The position numbers were made by a program, and so were the translations under genes. 64,000 nucleotides of DNA from Burkholderiales bacterium. GTDB lineage: Bacteria; Pseudomonadota; Gammaproteobacteria; Burkholderiales; Burkholderiaceae_D. Location: NCBI GenBank assembly GCA_016200895.1, contig JACQDX010000145.1, forward strand, positions 62,001 through 126,000, read 5' to 3'. How positions within the stretch are numbered: the first letter of the stretch is position 1; the number at the start of each line of letters is the position of its first letter. Shown here piece by piece: positions 1 through 8,226 of the stretch. The notes under the pieces are model-generated. The model searched no databases. It was not told the DNA's origin and worked only from the letters and a program-made list of their open reading frames with translations.

Positions 1-347
1 AAATTGATGGCGATAAGCTTGTCAAAGGCATCAATATTGCTGGCGTTGATGGTCGTCATGGACATGCTGCCAGCGCTGTTGACGACCACGTCTACGCGGC
101 CAAACACTTCTTTGGCTGTGGCAAATAGTTGTGCCACGTCGTCCACCTTGCTAACGTCACCCTGCACAGCGATCGCCTTGCCCCCGGCTGCCTGTATGGC
201 GCTAACGGTTTCTTGCGCCTTGCCAGCATTGCCTGCGTAATTGACTACAACGGCAAAGCCATCCGCCGCCAGACGCAGGGAAATGGCCTGGCCTATGCCA
301 CGCGAACCACCGGTGACGATGGCTGTTTTAGTTACTTCTTTGCTCAT
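1..347 (-). CDS. SDR-family NAD(P)-dependent oxidoreductase, 3' end cut by window
   Basis: The first 115 codons of a short-chain dehydrogenase/reductase run off the left edge of the window. The N-terminus has the Rossmann dinucleotide-binding motif VTGGSRGIGQA, followed by the usual alternating beta/alpha pattern and a VVNSAG segment that matches the NNAG motif of the family. The start is the ATG at 347, with AGGAGAGAACC just upstream as ribosome binding site. The catalytic Tyr-Lys region lies outside the window, so the substrate cannot be guessed. The gene is divergent from the LysR regulator at 470, with about 120 bases between them, an arrangement in which the regulator usually controls the enzyme. 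Confidence 0.9.
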   Translation of the reverse strand, partial: MSKEVTKTAIVTGGSRGIGQAISLRLAADGFAVVVNYAGNAGKAQETVSAIQAAGGKAIAVQGDVSKVDDVAQLFATAKEVFGRVDVVVNSAGSMSMTTINASNIDAFDKLIAIN

Positions 348-469
348 GGTTCTCTCCTTGGTGAAGATCATGCAGACTGATATGTCTGCATGGAACATAC
401 TTTAACCATTCAACCCAGCAAGATAAATACTGATAAACTCAGAACATAATTCAACACAGCTCAACAATC

Positions 470-1402
470 ATGGACCGCCTCGATACCCTGCAGCTATTCA
501 CCCGCATCGTTGAAACCGGCAGCTTCAGCCGGGCGGCGGATATGCTGGACATCCCAAGAGCCAGCGCCACCCATGCCATCAAGCAACTGGAAACACGTTT
601 GGGCACGCGCCTGCTGGAGCGCACCACGCGCCAGGTACGCACGACACTGGACGGCCAGGCCTTTTACGAACGCTGCGTGCATATCATTAGTGAGCTCGAT
701 GATGCAGAAGCATCAATGCGCCATGTAGCCGCCAATCCGCGTGGGGTCTTGCGGGTGGATATGCATGGCACCCATGCAACGCAAGTGGTGCTGCCGCGGA
801 TACATGAGTTCCATGAACGCTATCCTGGCATAGAGCTGGTGGTCAGCAGTGGTGACCGCCTGGTCGATCTGGTACGTGAAGGTGTCGATTGCGTCATACG
901 TGGCGGCAACCCGCGGGACTCAACTTTGGTAGCACGCCGCCTGGCGCTGATGCCGCAAGTGCTGTGCGCCAGCTCTGCCTATCTGGCCAAGTTTGGTACA
1001 CCACACCATCCGGATGATTTGATGCTGCACCAGGTTGTCAGGTTCTTTTCCAGCACGACAGTCATTGACTACCCCATCGTGTTAACCATCGATGGTCAGG
1101 TGAAAGAATTTGATGTCGGCGGCTGGATCTCAGTCAACGATGCCGAGAACTATGTCACCAGCGCCCTCAGCGGTTGTGGCCTGATACAACTCCCGCGCTT
1201 CCACATCGCCGACGCCTTGCGCGACGGCCACCTGGTCGAAGTGCTGGCTGACTGGCAAAGCCCACCCCTGCCAGTTACCGCACTTTACCCCTACCGCCGC
1301 CAGCTATCACCCCGTGTGCGGGTGTTTGTGGATTGGCTGGTGGGTTTGTATGAGCAGAAGTTCGGGGTCTTGCCTGTGGCAATCACAGGAGAAATAAGCT
1401 GA
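470..1402 (+). CDS. LysR-family transcriptional regulator
   Basis: A 310-residue protein of normal LysR length. Residues 1-60 form the winged helix-turn-helix (MDRLDTLQLFTRIVETGSFS, then a recognition helix in RASATHAIKQLETRLGTRLL). Residues from about 90 form the periplasmic-binding-like effector domain. The sequence resembles the CrgA/YhjC group that often sits beside SDR oxidoreductases. It probably controls the divergent SDR gene at 1-347, which is inferred from arrangement only. The stop codon overlaps the start of the next gene (TGATG), so the two are translationally coupled. Confidence 0.92.
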   Translation: MDRLDTLQLFTRIVETGSFSRAADMLDIPRASATHAIKQLETRLGTRLLERTTRQVRTTLDGQAFYERCVHIISELDDAEASMRHVAANPRGVLRVDMHGTHATQVVLPRIHEFHERYPGIELVVSSGDRLVDLVREGVDCVIRGGNPRDSTLVARRLALMPQVLCASSAYLAKFGTPHHPDDLMLHQVVRFFSSTTVIDYPIVLTIDGQVKEFDVGGWISVNDAENYVTSALSGCGLIQLPRFHIADALRDGHLVEVLADWQSPPLPVTALYPYRRQLSPRVRVFVDWLVGLYEQKFGVLPVAITGEIS

Positions 1403-2163
1403 TGAAAATTCGTTTACCAGTTTTGTGGGGTCGGCCTGCTGATGTTGATTACAGCGCAGAGCAATTAAAACTATCAGATATCCTGCCAAAGACAGGGCAG
1501 ACCATTAACGTCTATTTTTCTGAAGATGATAGCCCGGCTTATAAAGAAAACCCGCATGTACTGTGGAAGCCGCCTTTGACTGAAATGAACGGCTGGTCCG
1601 AGCAGCCCAGTGACATTTTGCATAGTTACGTCGTGACAGGGCAATTGACATTTCTACGTCAGGTCCCGCAAGGTAATAAGGACGCGACGCCGCTGGAAAG
1701 AATGGTAGAGAAAAGCCTGGAATATGAGTTGCTCATCACGGATGTACAGCCTTTGCTCAAGTTATGCGATATGGTGGAAACAATGTCGGCAGAGTTGTGG
1801 CAAGAACGTTATGGCAGCAAGACCTTGTCGGACCTATTGCAAGCCAGAAACGATAATGGAACTCTTTTTGGCTATAGTAATGACTCAGATTGGGCTGCTG
1901 TGCGCTGGGCTGGAATGGCGAGTATTGGTGATTATATATACCTGAATTTCAGTTGCTACGAAGCGCATTATGACCTCCTGCTTCAACAGGAGAGGAACCA
2001 ATTATTTGTTCATTATTTCAGCGCGGACATCTGCGGTTTAATCGAACGATACATCGCATACAAAAAGCTCCCACCAAGTGAAACTGCAGGTCTCAAATCA
2101 TTGATGGCAAGAGCTGTCGCACTGAAGGATAGCTTTGGTGATTACCTGCTCATTGATGCGTAG
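1402..2163 (+). CDS. Hypothetical protein (253 aa), coupled to LysR gene
   Basis: I do not recognise this family. The protein is 253 residues, soluble, without a signal peptide or membrane segment, and rich in Trp, Tyr and acidic residues, with a leucine-rich helical middle part. Its ATG shares one base with the stop codon of the LysR gene (TGATG), so it is probably expressed with it. Codon use looks native in the first half and slightly AT-richer in the second. It could be a small cytoplasmic protein of an accessory module; no function is assigned. Confidence 0.75.
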   Translation: MKIRLPVLWGRPADVDYSAEQLKLSDILPKTGQTINVYFSEDDSPAYKENPHVLWKPPLTEMNGWSEQPSDILHSYVVTGQLTFLRQVPQGNKDATPLERMVEKSLEYELLITDVQPLLKLCDMVETMSAELWQERYGSKTLSDLLQARNDNGTLFGYSNDSDWAAVRWAGMASIGDYIYLNFSCYEAHYDLLLQQERNQLFVHYFSADICGLIERYIAYKKLPPSETAGLKSLMARAVALKDSFGDYLLIDA

Positions 2164-2340
2164 TCTCGTAGGTTGGGCTGGATCTCGCTAACTCGTAGGT
2201 TGGGTCGGACCTCGCTAGGCTACGCTTCACAAGCCTAGCGAGGCCCGGCCCAACGCTGAGCGTTTAAAAGACGTATACGGTGGTTGAGGCCGAATGTTGG
2301 GCTGATAACCCGTAGCCTAGCGAGGCCCGGCCCAACCTAC
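2164..2340. repeat. Intergenic palindromic repeat family A (GTAGGTTGGGC type)
   Basis: This stretch is built from several imperfect copies of CGTAGGTTGGGCTGG and their reverse complement (CCCGGCCCAACCTAC near 2325-2340), with the block CCTAGCGAGGCCCGGCCCAAC present twice in part. A second member of the family lies at 33291-33397 near the nucleoside gene cluster. It looks like a REP-type extragenic palindrome. It sits between the hypothetical protein and the convergent DUF1428 gene, where it could also end transcription from both sides. Confidence 0.75.
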
Positions 2341-2390
2341 TGCACTCTCCCTACGTCAGACAAATTTTTCATCTGGCACCCATCAATAAG

Positions 2391-2744
2391 TCACAGATCC
2401 ACCATCACCTCAAAACCGCCATAAATCATGCGCTTGCCGTCGCACGGCATGGGATTATTTTCTGGACTGAGGCGTGGGTCTGCCATGATTTTTTCCCACG
2501 CGGTATTGCGCACTTCTTTGGATGGCCAGGTCATCCAGGAAAAGACTACGGTTTCATCTCCCTTGCATTGCACGGCCAGTGGGAAAGATGTCAGCTTGCC
2601 AGGTGGCACATCGTCACCCCAGCATTCGACGATGCTGAGCACGCCGTATTCTTTGAAAACCGGCGAAGTTTTTTCCGAGTACACGCGGTAGGCTTCACGG
2701 TTGGCATTGGGCACTGCGAGTACAAATCCATCGATATATTTCAT
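2391..2744 (-). CDS. DUF1428 family protein (YbaA-like)
   Basis: A 117-residue cytoplasmic protein closely matching the DUF1428/YbaA family, a small dimeric alpha+beta barrel-like fold of unknown function. Hallmarks are MKYIDGFVLAVP at the N-terminus, the IVECWGDDVP segment near residue 40, FSWMTWPSKEVR in the middle and the C-terminal DGKRMIYGGFE. Length is normal. An AGGAGTTTTACC ribosome binding site precedes the ATG at 2744. It is a single gene with no obvious operon partner. Confidence 0.93.
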   Translation of the reverse strand: MKYIDGFVLAVPNANREAYRVYSEKTSPVFKEYGVLSIVECWGDDVPPGKLTSFPLAVQCKGDETVVFSWMTWPSKEVRNTAWEKIMADPRLSPENNPMPCDGKRMIYGGFEVMVDL

Positions 2745-3340
2745 GGTAAAACTCCTGGTTTGGCGAGGCTGGATGAAGGAATAAAGCTGGTGGATTCAAG
2801 GGCCATACGCAGCGACAAATTGCATAAGCTCACTTGCTGTTGTGGCTGAATTTTAGTCTAAAGTTTTTGAACAAGGTAAAGTTTATTTTTGCACCAGGCC
2901 ATATAAATTTTTTACGAAATTTACCTTTAAAAACATCAACTTAAGCTTGCTCCAGAGCACTCTGGTGCAACTCTCGTACAACTCTGATGCTGGTACTGTA
3001 CCAGCACTAACCTAGCACCATACTGATCCTGCTGATTCCTTAATCCTGATTCCTGATTATTGATTCCTTAAATCTATATCCCATCGCAAACACCGCGATG
3101 AGGCATGAGATAAATAGGACTTACGCAAAACCGCCCCAGCTGCGTTGCAGCTCCTCGCCGTACTAAAGTACTGTCTTCGTCGCTACGCCTTGCTGGGACA
3201 ATTTTGCGTAAGTCCTAATAAAAAAATTTGGCGATTTTCAAAATTTGCGGCAAGATGATGCCTTGCGAATTTTGTCGTCCGTGCAAAACCCACACCGGAT
3301 GAATCAGCACTACTGCCCACCCCGATTTGAAAGAAACTCC
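2745..3340. other. Gene-free stretch holding direct repeats and a MITE-like element
   Basis: No convincing gene is present. Bases 2940-3010 carry short repeats of the type CTCTGGTGCAACTC and CTGATGCTGGTACTGTACCAGCAC (the last contains a GGTACTGTACC palindrome). Bases 3025-3070 are a degenerate tandem of CTGATTCCT/TGATTCCTTAA units. A 103-base element with perfect ends (3115-3217) is listed separately. The remaining 120 bases lead into the creatininase-family gene. Confidence 0.6.
3115..3217. mobile_element. MITE-like element with 16-bp perfect terminal inverted repeats
   Basis: The left end TAGGACTTACGCAAAA (3115-3130) is repeated exactly inverted at 3202-3217. Just inside, CCCAGC and GCTGGG also pair, so the whole 103 bases can fold into one long hairpin. 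There is no coding capacity. Short elements with GGACTTACGCAAAA ends are, as far as I recall, widespread in betaproteobacteria and are thought to be moved by a transposase acting in trans. No target-site duplication is clear here. Confidence 0.7.
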
Positions 3341-4105
3341 ATGCGTCTCGCCTACTCCACCTGGCCCGAAATCACGGCTTTCCTGGCCGACTCCAAGACC
3401 GTCATCATCCCCATAGGCTCGAATGAACAGCACGGCCCAATAGGTTTGTTGGGTACGGACTGGATGTGCCCTGAGATCATCGCCACGGCTGCCGAAAAAG
3501 TCGCTCAGCAAAACGCCCAGGCCCTGATGCTGGCACCAACATTCAACATCGGCATGGCGCAGCATCACCTGGGGTTTGCTGGCACGATTTCGCTGCGGCC
3601 ATCGACCTTCATGGCAGCAATCGAGGACTGGGTCTTGTCGCTGGCGCGCCATGGTTTTGACCACATTTATTTTTTGAACGGCCACGGCGGCAATATCGCC
3701 ACGATAGAAGCAGCTTTCTCGCAAATTTATTCGCACTACTCGTACAACAATAAAACCTGTCCACTGACGTTGCGGTTGAAAAACTGGTGGGATTTGCCTG
3801 GCGTTGCGTCGCTATGCCATGAGATGTTTCCGGTGGGGCATGGCTCGCATGCGACACCGTCAGAAATTGCAGTTACCTATGCTGCCTACCCGGATCAGGT
3901 GCGCCAGGTAGAGCTGACACCAAAAATCCCGCCAACCGGTCCCATCCTCGATGCGCTTGATTACCGCGCCCGTTTCCCGGATGGCCGCATCGGTGCCGAT
4001 TCCAGCCTGGCGACGATAGAGCTAGGGCAGCAAATCATAGACACTGCCGTGGCGGGATTATTAAGCGAAATCAAGGTGTTCAGTGCAGAACAAAAACCTG
4101 CCTGA
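3341..4105 (+). CDS. Creatininase-family amidohydrolase
   Basis: A 254-residue member of the creatininase/MftE-like metal-dependent hydrolase family, which cleaves cyclic amides or peptide-like bonds. It shows the metal-binding motif IPIGSNEQHGPIGLLGTDW (Glu29, His31, Asp40), the NIGMAQHHLGFAGTISL segment and FLNGHGGN near residue 120. A longer frame opens at 3245, but the ATG at 3341 gives the family's usual N-terminus, so it is preferred. Substrate is not predictable: creatinine, a formamide intermediate or a modified peptide are all possible. The gene stands alone, without mycofactocin partners, so an MftE role is unlikely. Confidence 0.88.
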   Translation: MRLAYSTWPEITAFLADSKTVIIPIGSNEQHGPIGLLGTDWMCPEIIATAAEKVAQQNAQALMLAPTFNIGMAQHHLGFAGTISLRPSTFMAAIEDWVLSLARHGFDHIYFLNGHGGNIATIEAAFSQIYSHYSYNNKTCPLTLRLKNWWDLPGVASLCHEMFPVGHGSHATPSEIAVTYAAYPDQVRQVELTPKIPPTGPILDALDYRARFPDGRIGADSSLATIELGQQIIDTAVAGLLSEIKVFSAEQKPA

Positions 4106-4337
4106 TAGCCGTCACATTTATTCACAAAGCTGCTGAAAAAATCATCAACATTTCCGTACGGAAATCTGGTATTGTTTTCCTCGTGGCAAAATGCTGATAG
4201 AAAAAGTGTGGTCTTTGCATTGCAAAACCTGCCTGCAAAGTCTACTCTTGGTTCGTTGTTAAGCGTTTAGTCACCTGGAATGCATGCACTCAGCAGGGTG
4301 AAATGCGTTCTACATAAAAACATATACCGGAGACATC

Positions 4338-4808
4338 ATGAGACATTTTTTCAAAAGCATCTTCCTGGCTTTATCCCTGTCCCTGCTTGCCCAGGGTACA
4401 GCCTTTGCTGCTGAACATGCCACCGCACAAGAAGCGATAGACATGATCAAGAAAGTCATCGTTTACTATAAAGCCAATGGCCCTGAAAAAACCTATGCTG
4501 CGGTGAACGACCCAAAAGGGCAATTCATCTACAAGGATTTGTATGTGTTTGCCGGCACAGTCAAACCCGGTGGCGTCACCCTGGCGCATGGCGGAAACCC
4601 TAAATTATTGGGCAAACCACTCGGAGAATTGCGCGATGGAGATGGGGTTTTCTTCGTCAAGAAAATCAACGAAGTGGCAGCCAGCAAAGAAGGTAAGGGC
4701 TGGGTAGATTACAAGTGGCCTAACCCTGTGACCAAAGCCCTCGAGCAAAAAAGCACTTATGTAGAACGGGTCGATGATATTTATTTTGCCTGTGGCATTT
4801 ATAAATAA
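4338..4808 (+). CDS. Secreted single-Cache domain protein
   Basis: A 156-residue exported protein. Residues 1-25 form a Sec signal peptide ending AFA-AEH, and the rest is one small-molecule-binding Cache domain (sCache_2 type) with the family pattern YKDLYVFAGTVKPGGVTLAHGGNPKLLG followed by a GWVDYKWPNP segment. Stand-alone periplasmic Cache proteins are known in Proteobacteria and may act as ligand-binding partners of signalling proteins. A GGAGACATC ribosome binding site lies upstream of the ATG. The 230 bases upstream hold no other gene. Confidence 0.88.
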   Translation: MRHFFKSIFLALSLSLLAQGTAFAAEHATAQEAIDMIKKVIVYYKANGPEKTYAAVNDPKGQFIYKDLYVFAGTVKPGGVTLAHGGNPKLLGKPLGELRDGDGVFFVKKINEVAASKEGKGWVDYKWPNPVTKALEQKSTYVERVDDIYFACGIYK

Positions 4809-4851
4809 GCCTGAGTTGCGCTACATTTCCTCACTTACACCATAACTACAG

Positions 4852-4880
4852 GACTAGCCGTATCTCATCGACGGCTAGTC
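4852..4880 (+). terminator. Stem-loop after the Cache gene
   Basis: GACTAGCCG (4852-4860) and CGGCTAGTC (4872-4880) form a perfect 9-bp stem with an 11-base loop, 44 bases after the Cache stop codon. There is no run of T after it, so it is either a weak terminator or an mRNA 3' end stabiliser. Confidence 0.6.
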
Positions 4881-5067
4881 TGTCTCACACCTGCAAATTG
4901 ATTCGCCACTACGGTCTGATGTTAAAATAATGCCCGGCTGTTATTGCGCCTGCCATTAACACTCCTCAAGCTCCACTCCCTGCCAGGCATTAACCAGCCT
5001 TCTTTGTGGTACCCGGGTTACCAGGCGTGCGGAACATTTTCCATCCTTATTTTCATTCATTATTTCT

Positions 5068-5817
5068 ATGCCATATATCGGAGCAGGTTTTCATTTTCTC
5101 ATCGCCTTGTTTTTCGCGGTGCACGCAATGCGTAACAAACGCGAGATGTACTGGCTGATGATTTTGTTCATGTTCCCCTTGCTGGGCAGCGCGGTGTATT
5201 TCTTTGCGGTATTCTTACCAGAATCCCGTCTGGAACGTGGCATGCGCAAGACAGTGATCGCAGCCGCCAAAAGCTTGAATCCTGGCCGCGAACTGCGTGA
5301 AGCACTGCAAGCCTTTGACCTGGTACCAACAGCGCAAAACCAGATGCGCCTGGCGAATGCCTATCTGGATGCAGGTGATACTACCCAGGCTGTGCAACAG
5401 TATGATATCTGCCTGCAAGGGCCTTTTGCCAGTGATGTAGTCATCCGCATGAATGCAGCCGAAGCAAAGATATTGCATGGACAGGCTGCAGAAGCCATCA
5501 CTTTGCTCGAAGCAGTACGCAAAGACCAACCCAATCACAGGCCAGAACAGCAGGCCCTGTTGTTAGGTAAAGCTTATGCCAGCGCCAGCCGCCAGCAAGA
5601 AGCAGGTGCCACCTTTGCCGATGCCGTAGCCCGCTTTGGCAGTATGGACACCCGCGTTGAATATGCAATCTGGGCTTTGCAGACAGGTGAGCAAGGTATA
5701 GCCGATGCACAGTACGCAGAAATCCAGCAAAACATGAAGCACTGGAGTAAAGACACCAAGTCCATGAACAGGGACTTGGTCAAGCGCCTCAACAAAGCTT
5801 TTGCTGATCGCAAGTAA
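5068..5817 (+). CDS. Membrane-anchored TPR protein
   Basis: A 249-residue protein. Two membrane segments lie at about residues 3-19 and 28-48 (GAGFHFLIALFFAVHAM and LMILFMFPLLGSAVYFFAV). A soluble domain of tetratricopeptide-like helical pairs follows at about 80-240, with motifs such as NQMRLANAYLDAGDTTQAVQ and QQALLLGKAYASASRQQEAG. Such proteins usually serve as scaffolds at the inner membrane. The partner is unknown and no operon is evident. The ATG at 5068 begins directly at the first membrane segment; the ribosome binding site is weak. Confidence 0.82.
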   Translation: MPYIGAGFHFLIALFFAVHAMRNKREMYWLMILFMFPLLGSAVYFFAVFLPESRLERGMRKTVIAAAKSLNPGRELREALQAFDLVPTAQNQMRLANAYLDAGDTTQAVQQYDICLQGPFASDVVIRMNAAEAKILHGQAAEAITLLEAVRKDQPNHRPEQQALLLGKAYASASRQQEAGATFADAVARFGSMDTRVEYAIWALQTGEQGIADAQYAEIQQNMKHWSKDTKSMNRDLVKRLNKAFADRK

Positions 5818-5826
5818 TGGATCCGT

Positions 5827-5903
5827 GTAGAGTGCTCCGTGCGCACCGTTGTTAAAAAATACGATTACTGTTATTTAAAGATGGTGCGCACGGCGCGCCC
5901 TAC
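5827..5903. repeat. Intergenic palindromic repeat family B (GGTGCGCAC type), copy 1
   Basis: GTAGAGTGCTCCGTGCGCACC on the left pairs imperfectly with GGTGCGCACGGCGCGCCCTAC on the right across an AT-rich loop. Related copies are at 18825-18901 and 36679-36741. It lies between the convergent TPR and retron reverse transcriptase genes and could act as a bidirectional terminator. Confidence 0.75.
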
Positions 5904-5910
5904 TTGCTAC

Positions 5911-7845
5911 TCACCTCAATAAAATTACACTCACAGCCAGCATCAACATGACCCACACCAGCTTGCTGCGGCCTGTGATGATACTGAGTGCGATCAGGGC
6001 GACACCAAAAGTCAGCGGATAAACGCTGTGCAGACTGGCTGAGAATATGGCGCATAAAAAGAGCTGGAAGGCCACGCTGAATATTTTTCCGTAGTGGCGC
6101 CCGTTGACTTTGCTTTGCTCTGCGGCGGTATAGTTGTTTGCGTCAGCATTGCCAGCATTGCTGGCGACGTCACGCTGCTTGTTCTTGGATGCAGCAGTTT
6201 TCTGTTCTTCCTTCACCGCCTGCTTCACTGCCTTCTTCTCTTCTGCCACTTGCTGCGCAGTTTGCTCCAACACAGGTGCGGCGGCTACTTGCACTTGCCA
6301 CCAGTCCTGACCGTTTGCTCTTTGTGGCGTCTTGCCGCTGGCGACTTGCTGGCGCAGTGTTGGTCTTGCTGCGCGGACAGCAGACTGTGCTTGCGCTGCA
6401 TATTGTGCACGCAATTGCTTGATGCGTTGCAGCCAGGGTTTGCCTTTTGCCGGATTGACCATGCAGACATAGCGGGCATAACCTTCCAGCGCTGACAGCA
6501 CATCGGTATTGCCATTCCAGTGATAACCAGCCGGGCCATTTTTTTCTACCTGGTGCAAAGTGGCGCGGAAGCGGTGCAGGGTCTTGGCGTCTATCGTCGG
6601 GCTGTGGTTGACGACGATGCCGGTGACCTCCTGTTTTTGGCTGTAGCGCATGATGTGCTGCTTGTCGGGGTGCAGGGTGAAGCCTTCACCGGCGATGATT
6701 TGCTTAACGCGCCACAGAAGTTTGCCGACAGGCGGGCGTTCTTTTTGCTTGCTGGAAAAGGTCAGGTCATCGGCATAGCGGGTGTAGACAAAACCCAGTT
6801 TAGTCGCCGCGGCATGCAGGCGTTTGTCGAGGGTGTGGCATAGAATATTCGTGATCATCGGGCTGGATGGTGCGCCTTGTGGCAAGCTGCGCTTTTTACC
6901 AGCAACAAAGTATTTTTGTGTATCGACACGCACTTCTTCTGTTGCCTGTTCAGTACACAGCAAACCCAGCAGGGTGGCAATCTGATCGCCATAACCCAGC
7001 GATTTGAAAACGCCTTTAACGCGTGGATATTCTATGCTGGGGAAAAAATCTTTCAAATCCAGGTTGATGACCACGGCCTGTCCCACATGTGGCAAGGCAT
7101 TACTGAGTATGGAATGCTGCGGCAAGAAACCATGTGCAGCAGAGTGACATGGCACTTTGGCGAGGATATGATCGAGTACCCAATACTGGCAACGCTTGAG
7201 GCGCGGCATGGGAGCAGAAATAAAACGCTGGCCGCCGGTCTTTTTGGGAATCGCGAAACGTTGATAATGGCTGACCTGGCTGACTTTGCGCTGGAAACTC
7301 ATGAAGCGCAGTTCTGCCAGTGGTATGCCTATGGCAGTTGCCAGGTCCAGTGATTTTTGCAGGGCAGGCAATTGATAACGGGCCAGCTTGTCGGTATTGG
7401 TGCTGGTGTAATTCAAACCAACAGATACGCCCTCGCCCAGATAGCCTATGTCGCTCTGGCATTTTTCTTGCCAGGCCAGTGCCTTGGCATGCCGCAATTG
7501 TGCATGCTTTTGTTTGGTAAGCTCGCGTTTTTCTTTTGCTGCAGCCATGCGCTGCTTGCGCATGTCACGCAAGGCAGCCTTGGGGTCTTGCACGCGGCGC
7601 AACTGGGCAGTTAACTCATTGAGCTCATTGCTGAGCTGTGCTTCGCGCGTGATGAGTTCATCGGTGACGCTTGGCCTGCCACTGTCTGCAGGCCAGAAGC
7701 CAAGACGGCGCATCTCTTGCAAGACCACGGCATCTTTGGTGCTCGTGCGCAGGTGGGCATACAATTCATCGCGCGTCATCTGCGACAAGGGTTTGTCAGA
7801 TGTAGTCTGTTCGGCTTGTTGTGCGGACTGCTGGTGTTGTGTCAT
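5911..7845 (-). CDS. Retron reverse transcriptase with C-terminal membrane tail
   Basis: A 644-residue retron-type reverse transcriptase, which copies part of its partner RNA into multicopy single-stranded DNA (msDNA). Residues 1-130 form a charged helical N-terminal extension. The polymerase core spans about 180-465 and shows HGFLPQHSILSNALPH, NLDLKDFFPSI (261-271), LPQGAPSSP (321-329), the catalytic YADD (357-360) and the retron signature VTGIVVN (407-413). An Ala/Gln/Lys-rich linker then leads to two or three hydrophobic segments at about 587-606, 610-625 and 628-644. Most retron RTs end soon after the core, so this tail is unusual and suggests membrane attachment. A TTG at 7893 would add 16 residues; the ATG at 7845 fits better. 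It is the last gene of the retron operon, directly after the msr-msd RNA. Confidence 0.93.
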   Translation of the reverse strand: MTQHQQSAQQAEQTTSDKPLSQMTRDELYAHLRTSTKDAVVLQEMRRLGFWPADSGRPSVTDELITREAQLSNELNELTAQLRRVQDPKAALRDMRKQRMAAAKEKRELTKQKHAQLRHAKALAWQEKCQSDIGYLGEGVSVGLNYTSTNTDKLARYQLPALQKSLDLATAIGIPLAELRFMSFQRKVSQVSHYQRFAIPKKTGGQRFISAPMPRLKRCQYWVLDHILAKVPCHSAAHGFLPQHSILSNALPHVGQAVVINLDLKDFFPSIEYPRVKGVFKSLGYGDQIATLLGLLCTEQATEEVRVDTQKYFVAGKKRSLPQGAPSSPMITNILCHTLDKRLHAAATKLGFVYTRYADDLTFSSKQKERPPVGKLLWRVKQIIAGEGFTLHPDKQHIMRYSQKQEVTGIVVNHSPTIDAKTLHRFRATLHQVEKNGPAGYHWNGNTDVLSALEGYARYVCMVNPAKGKPWLQRIKQLRAQYAAQAQSAVRAARPTLRQQVASGKTPQRANGQDWWQVQVAAAPVLEQTAQQVAEEKKAVKQAVKEEQKTAASKNKQRDVASNAGNADANNYTAAEQSKVNGRHYGKIFSVAFQLFLCAIFSASLHSVYPLTFGVALIALSIITGRSKLVWVMLMLAVSVILLR

Positions 7846-7950
7846 GACGCTGGTCTCTGTTTTCTTTTGACACGCTGATATCAGCAAATGCAAAAAGAAT
7901 TCATGTTTTCCAAATAAAGCAAAACGGCGAGCCAGACAAAGAAGAGAAGC

Positions 7951-8155
7951 GGCAGGAAGCTCATCGAAGAGCCTTCAGACTGAGAGGCTCCACTCGACGC
8001 CGGAAACGACTACCGGCGTAATGGGGTTCACGGAATCCACATCGTCATTGCGCCGGTAGTCGTTTCCGGCACAGTGAAGAGAAACTCAGTGATGCATAGC
8101 TAAGCAAAAAACATGGATGGCGATACACCATCCGGATTGCAAGAGCCTTCCTGCC
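7951..8155 (-). ncRNA. Retron msr-msd RNA
   Basis: The 205 bases upstream of the reverse transcriptase fold as a retron RNA read on the minus strand. The a1 segment (8143-8155, GGCAGGAAGGCTC) pairs with a2 (7951-7962, GAGCTTCCTGCC) with one bulge. Right after a1 comes CTTGC, whose G is the candidate branching guanosine. A perfect 6-bp msr hairpin GGATGG/CCATCC (8115-8133) follows; it resembles the msr hairpin of the E. coli retron Ec86. The msd is a long stem: perfect 20-base arms at 7999-8018 and 8051-8070, extended inward by five pairs and outward by CTTCACT/AGTGGAG and ACTGAG/CTCAGT. This layout a1-msr-msd-a2-RT is the retron standard. Exact RNA ends and branch point are inferred. Confidence 0.88.
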
Positions 8156-8226
8156 AAAATCTATTCTAATGCCCGGCTCACCTCCTGTAAATAACTACGA
8201 TGTAAAAACTTGTAATGCTGGGTCCA

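Noticed and set aside
5911-7845. Reverse transcriptase as group II intron maturase or diversity-generating retroelement
   Set aside because: No maturase or HNH domain, no intron RNA domains, no template/variable repeat pair; the VTG motif and msr-msd RNA fit a retron.
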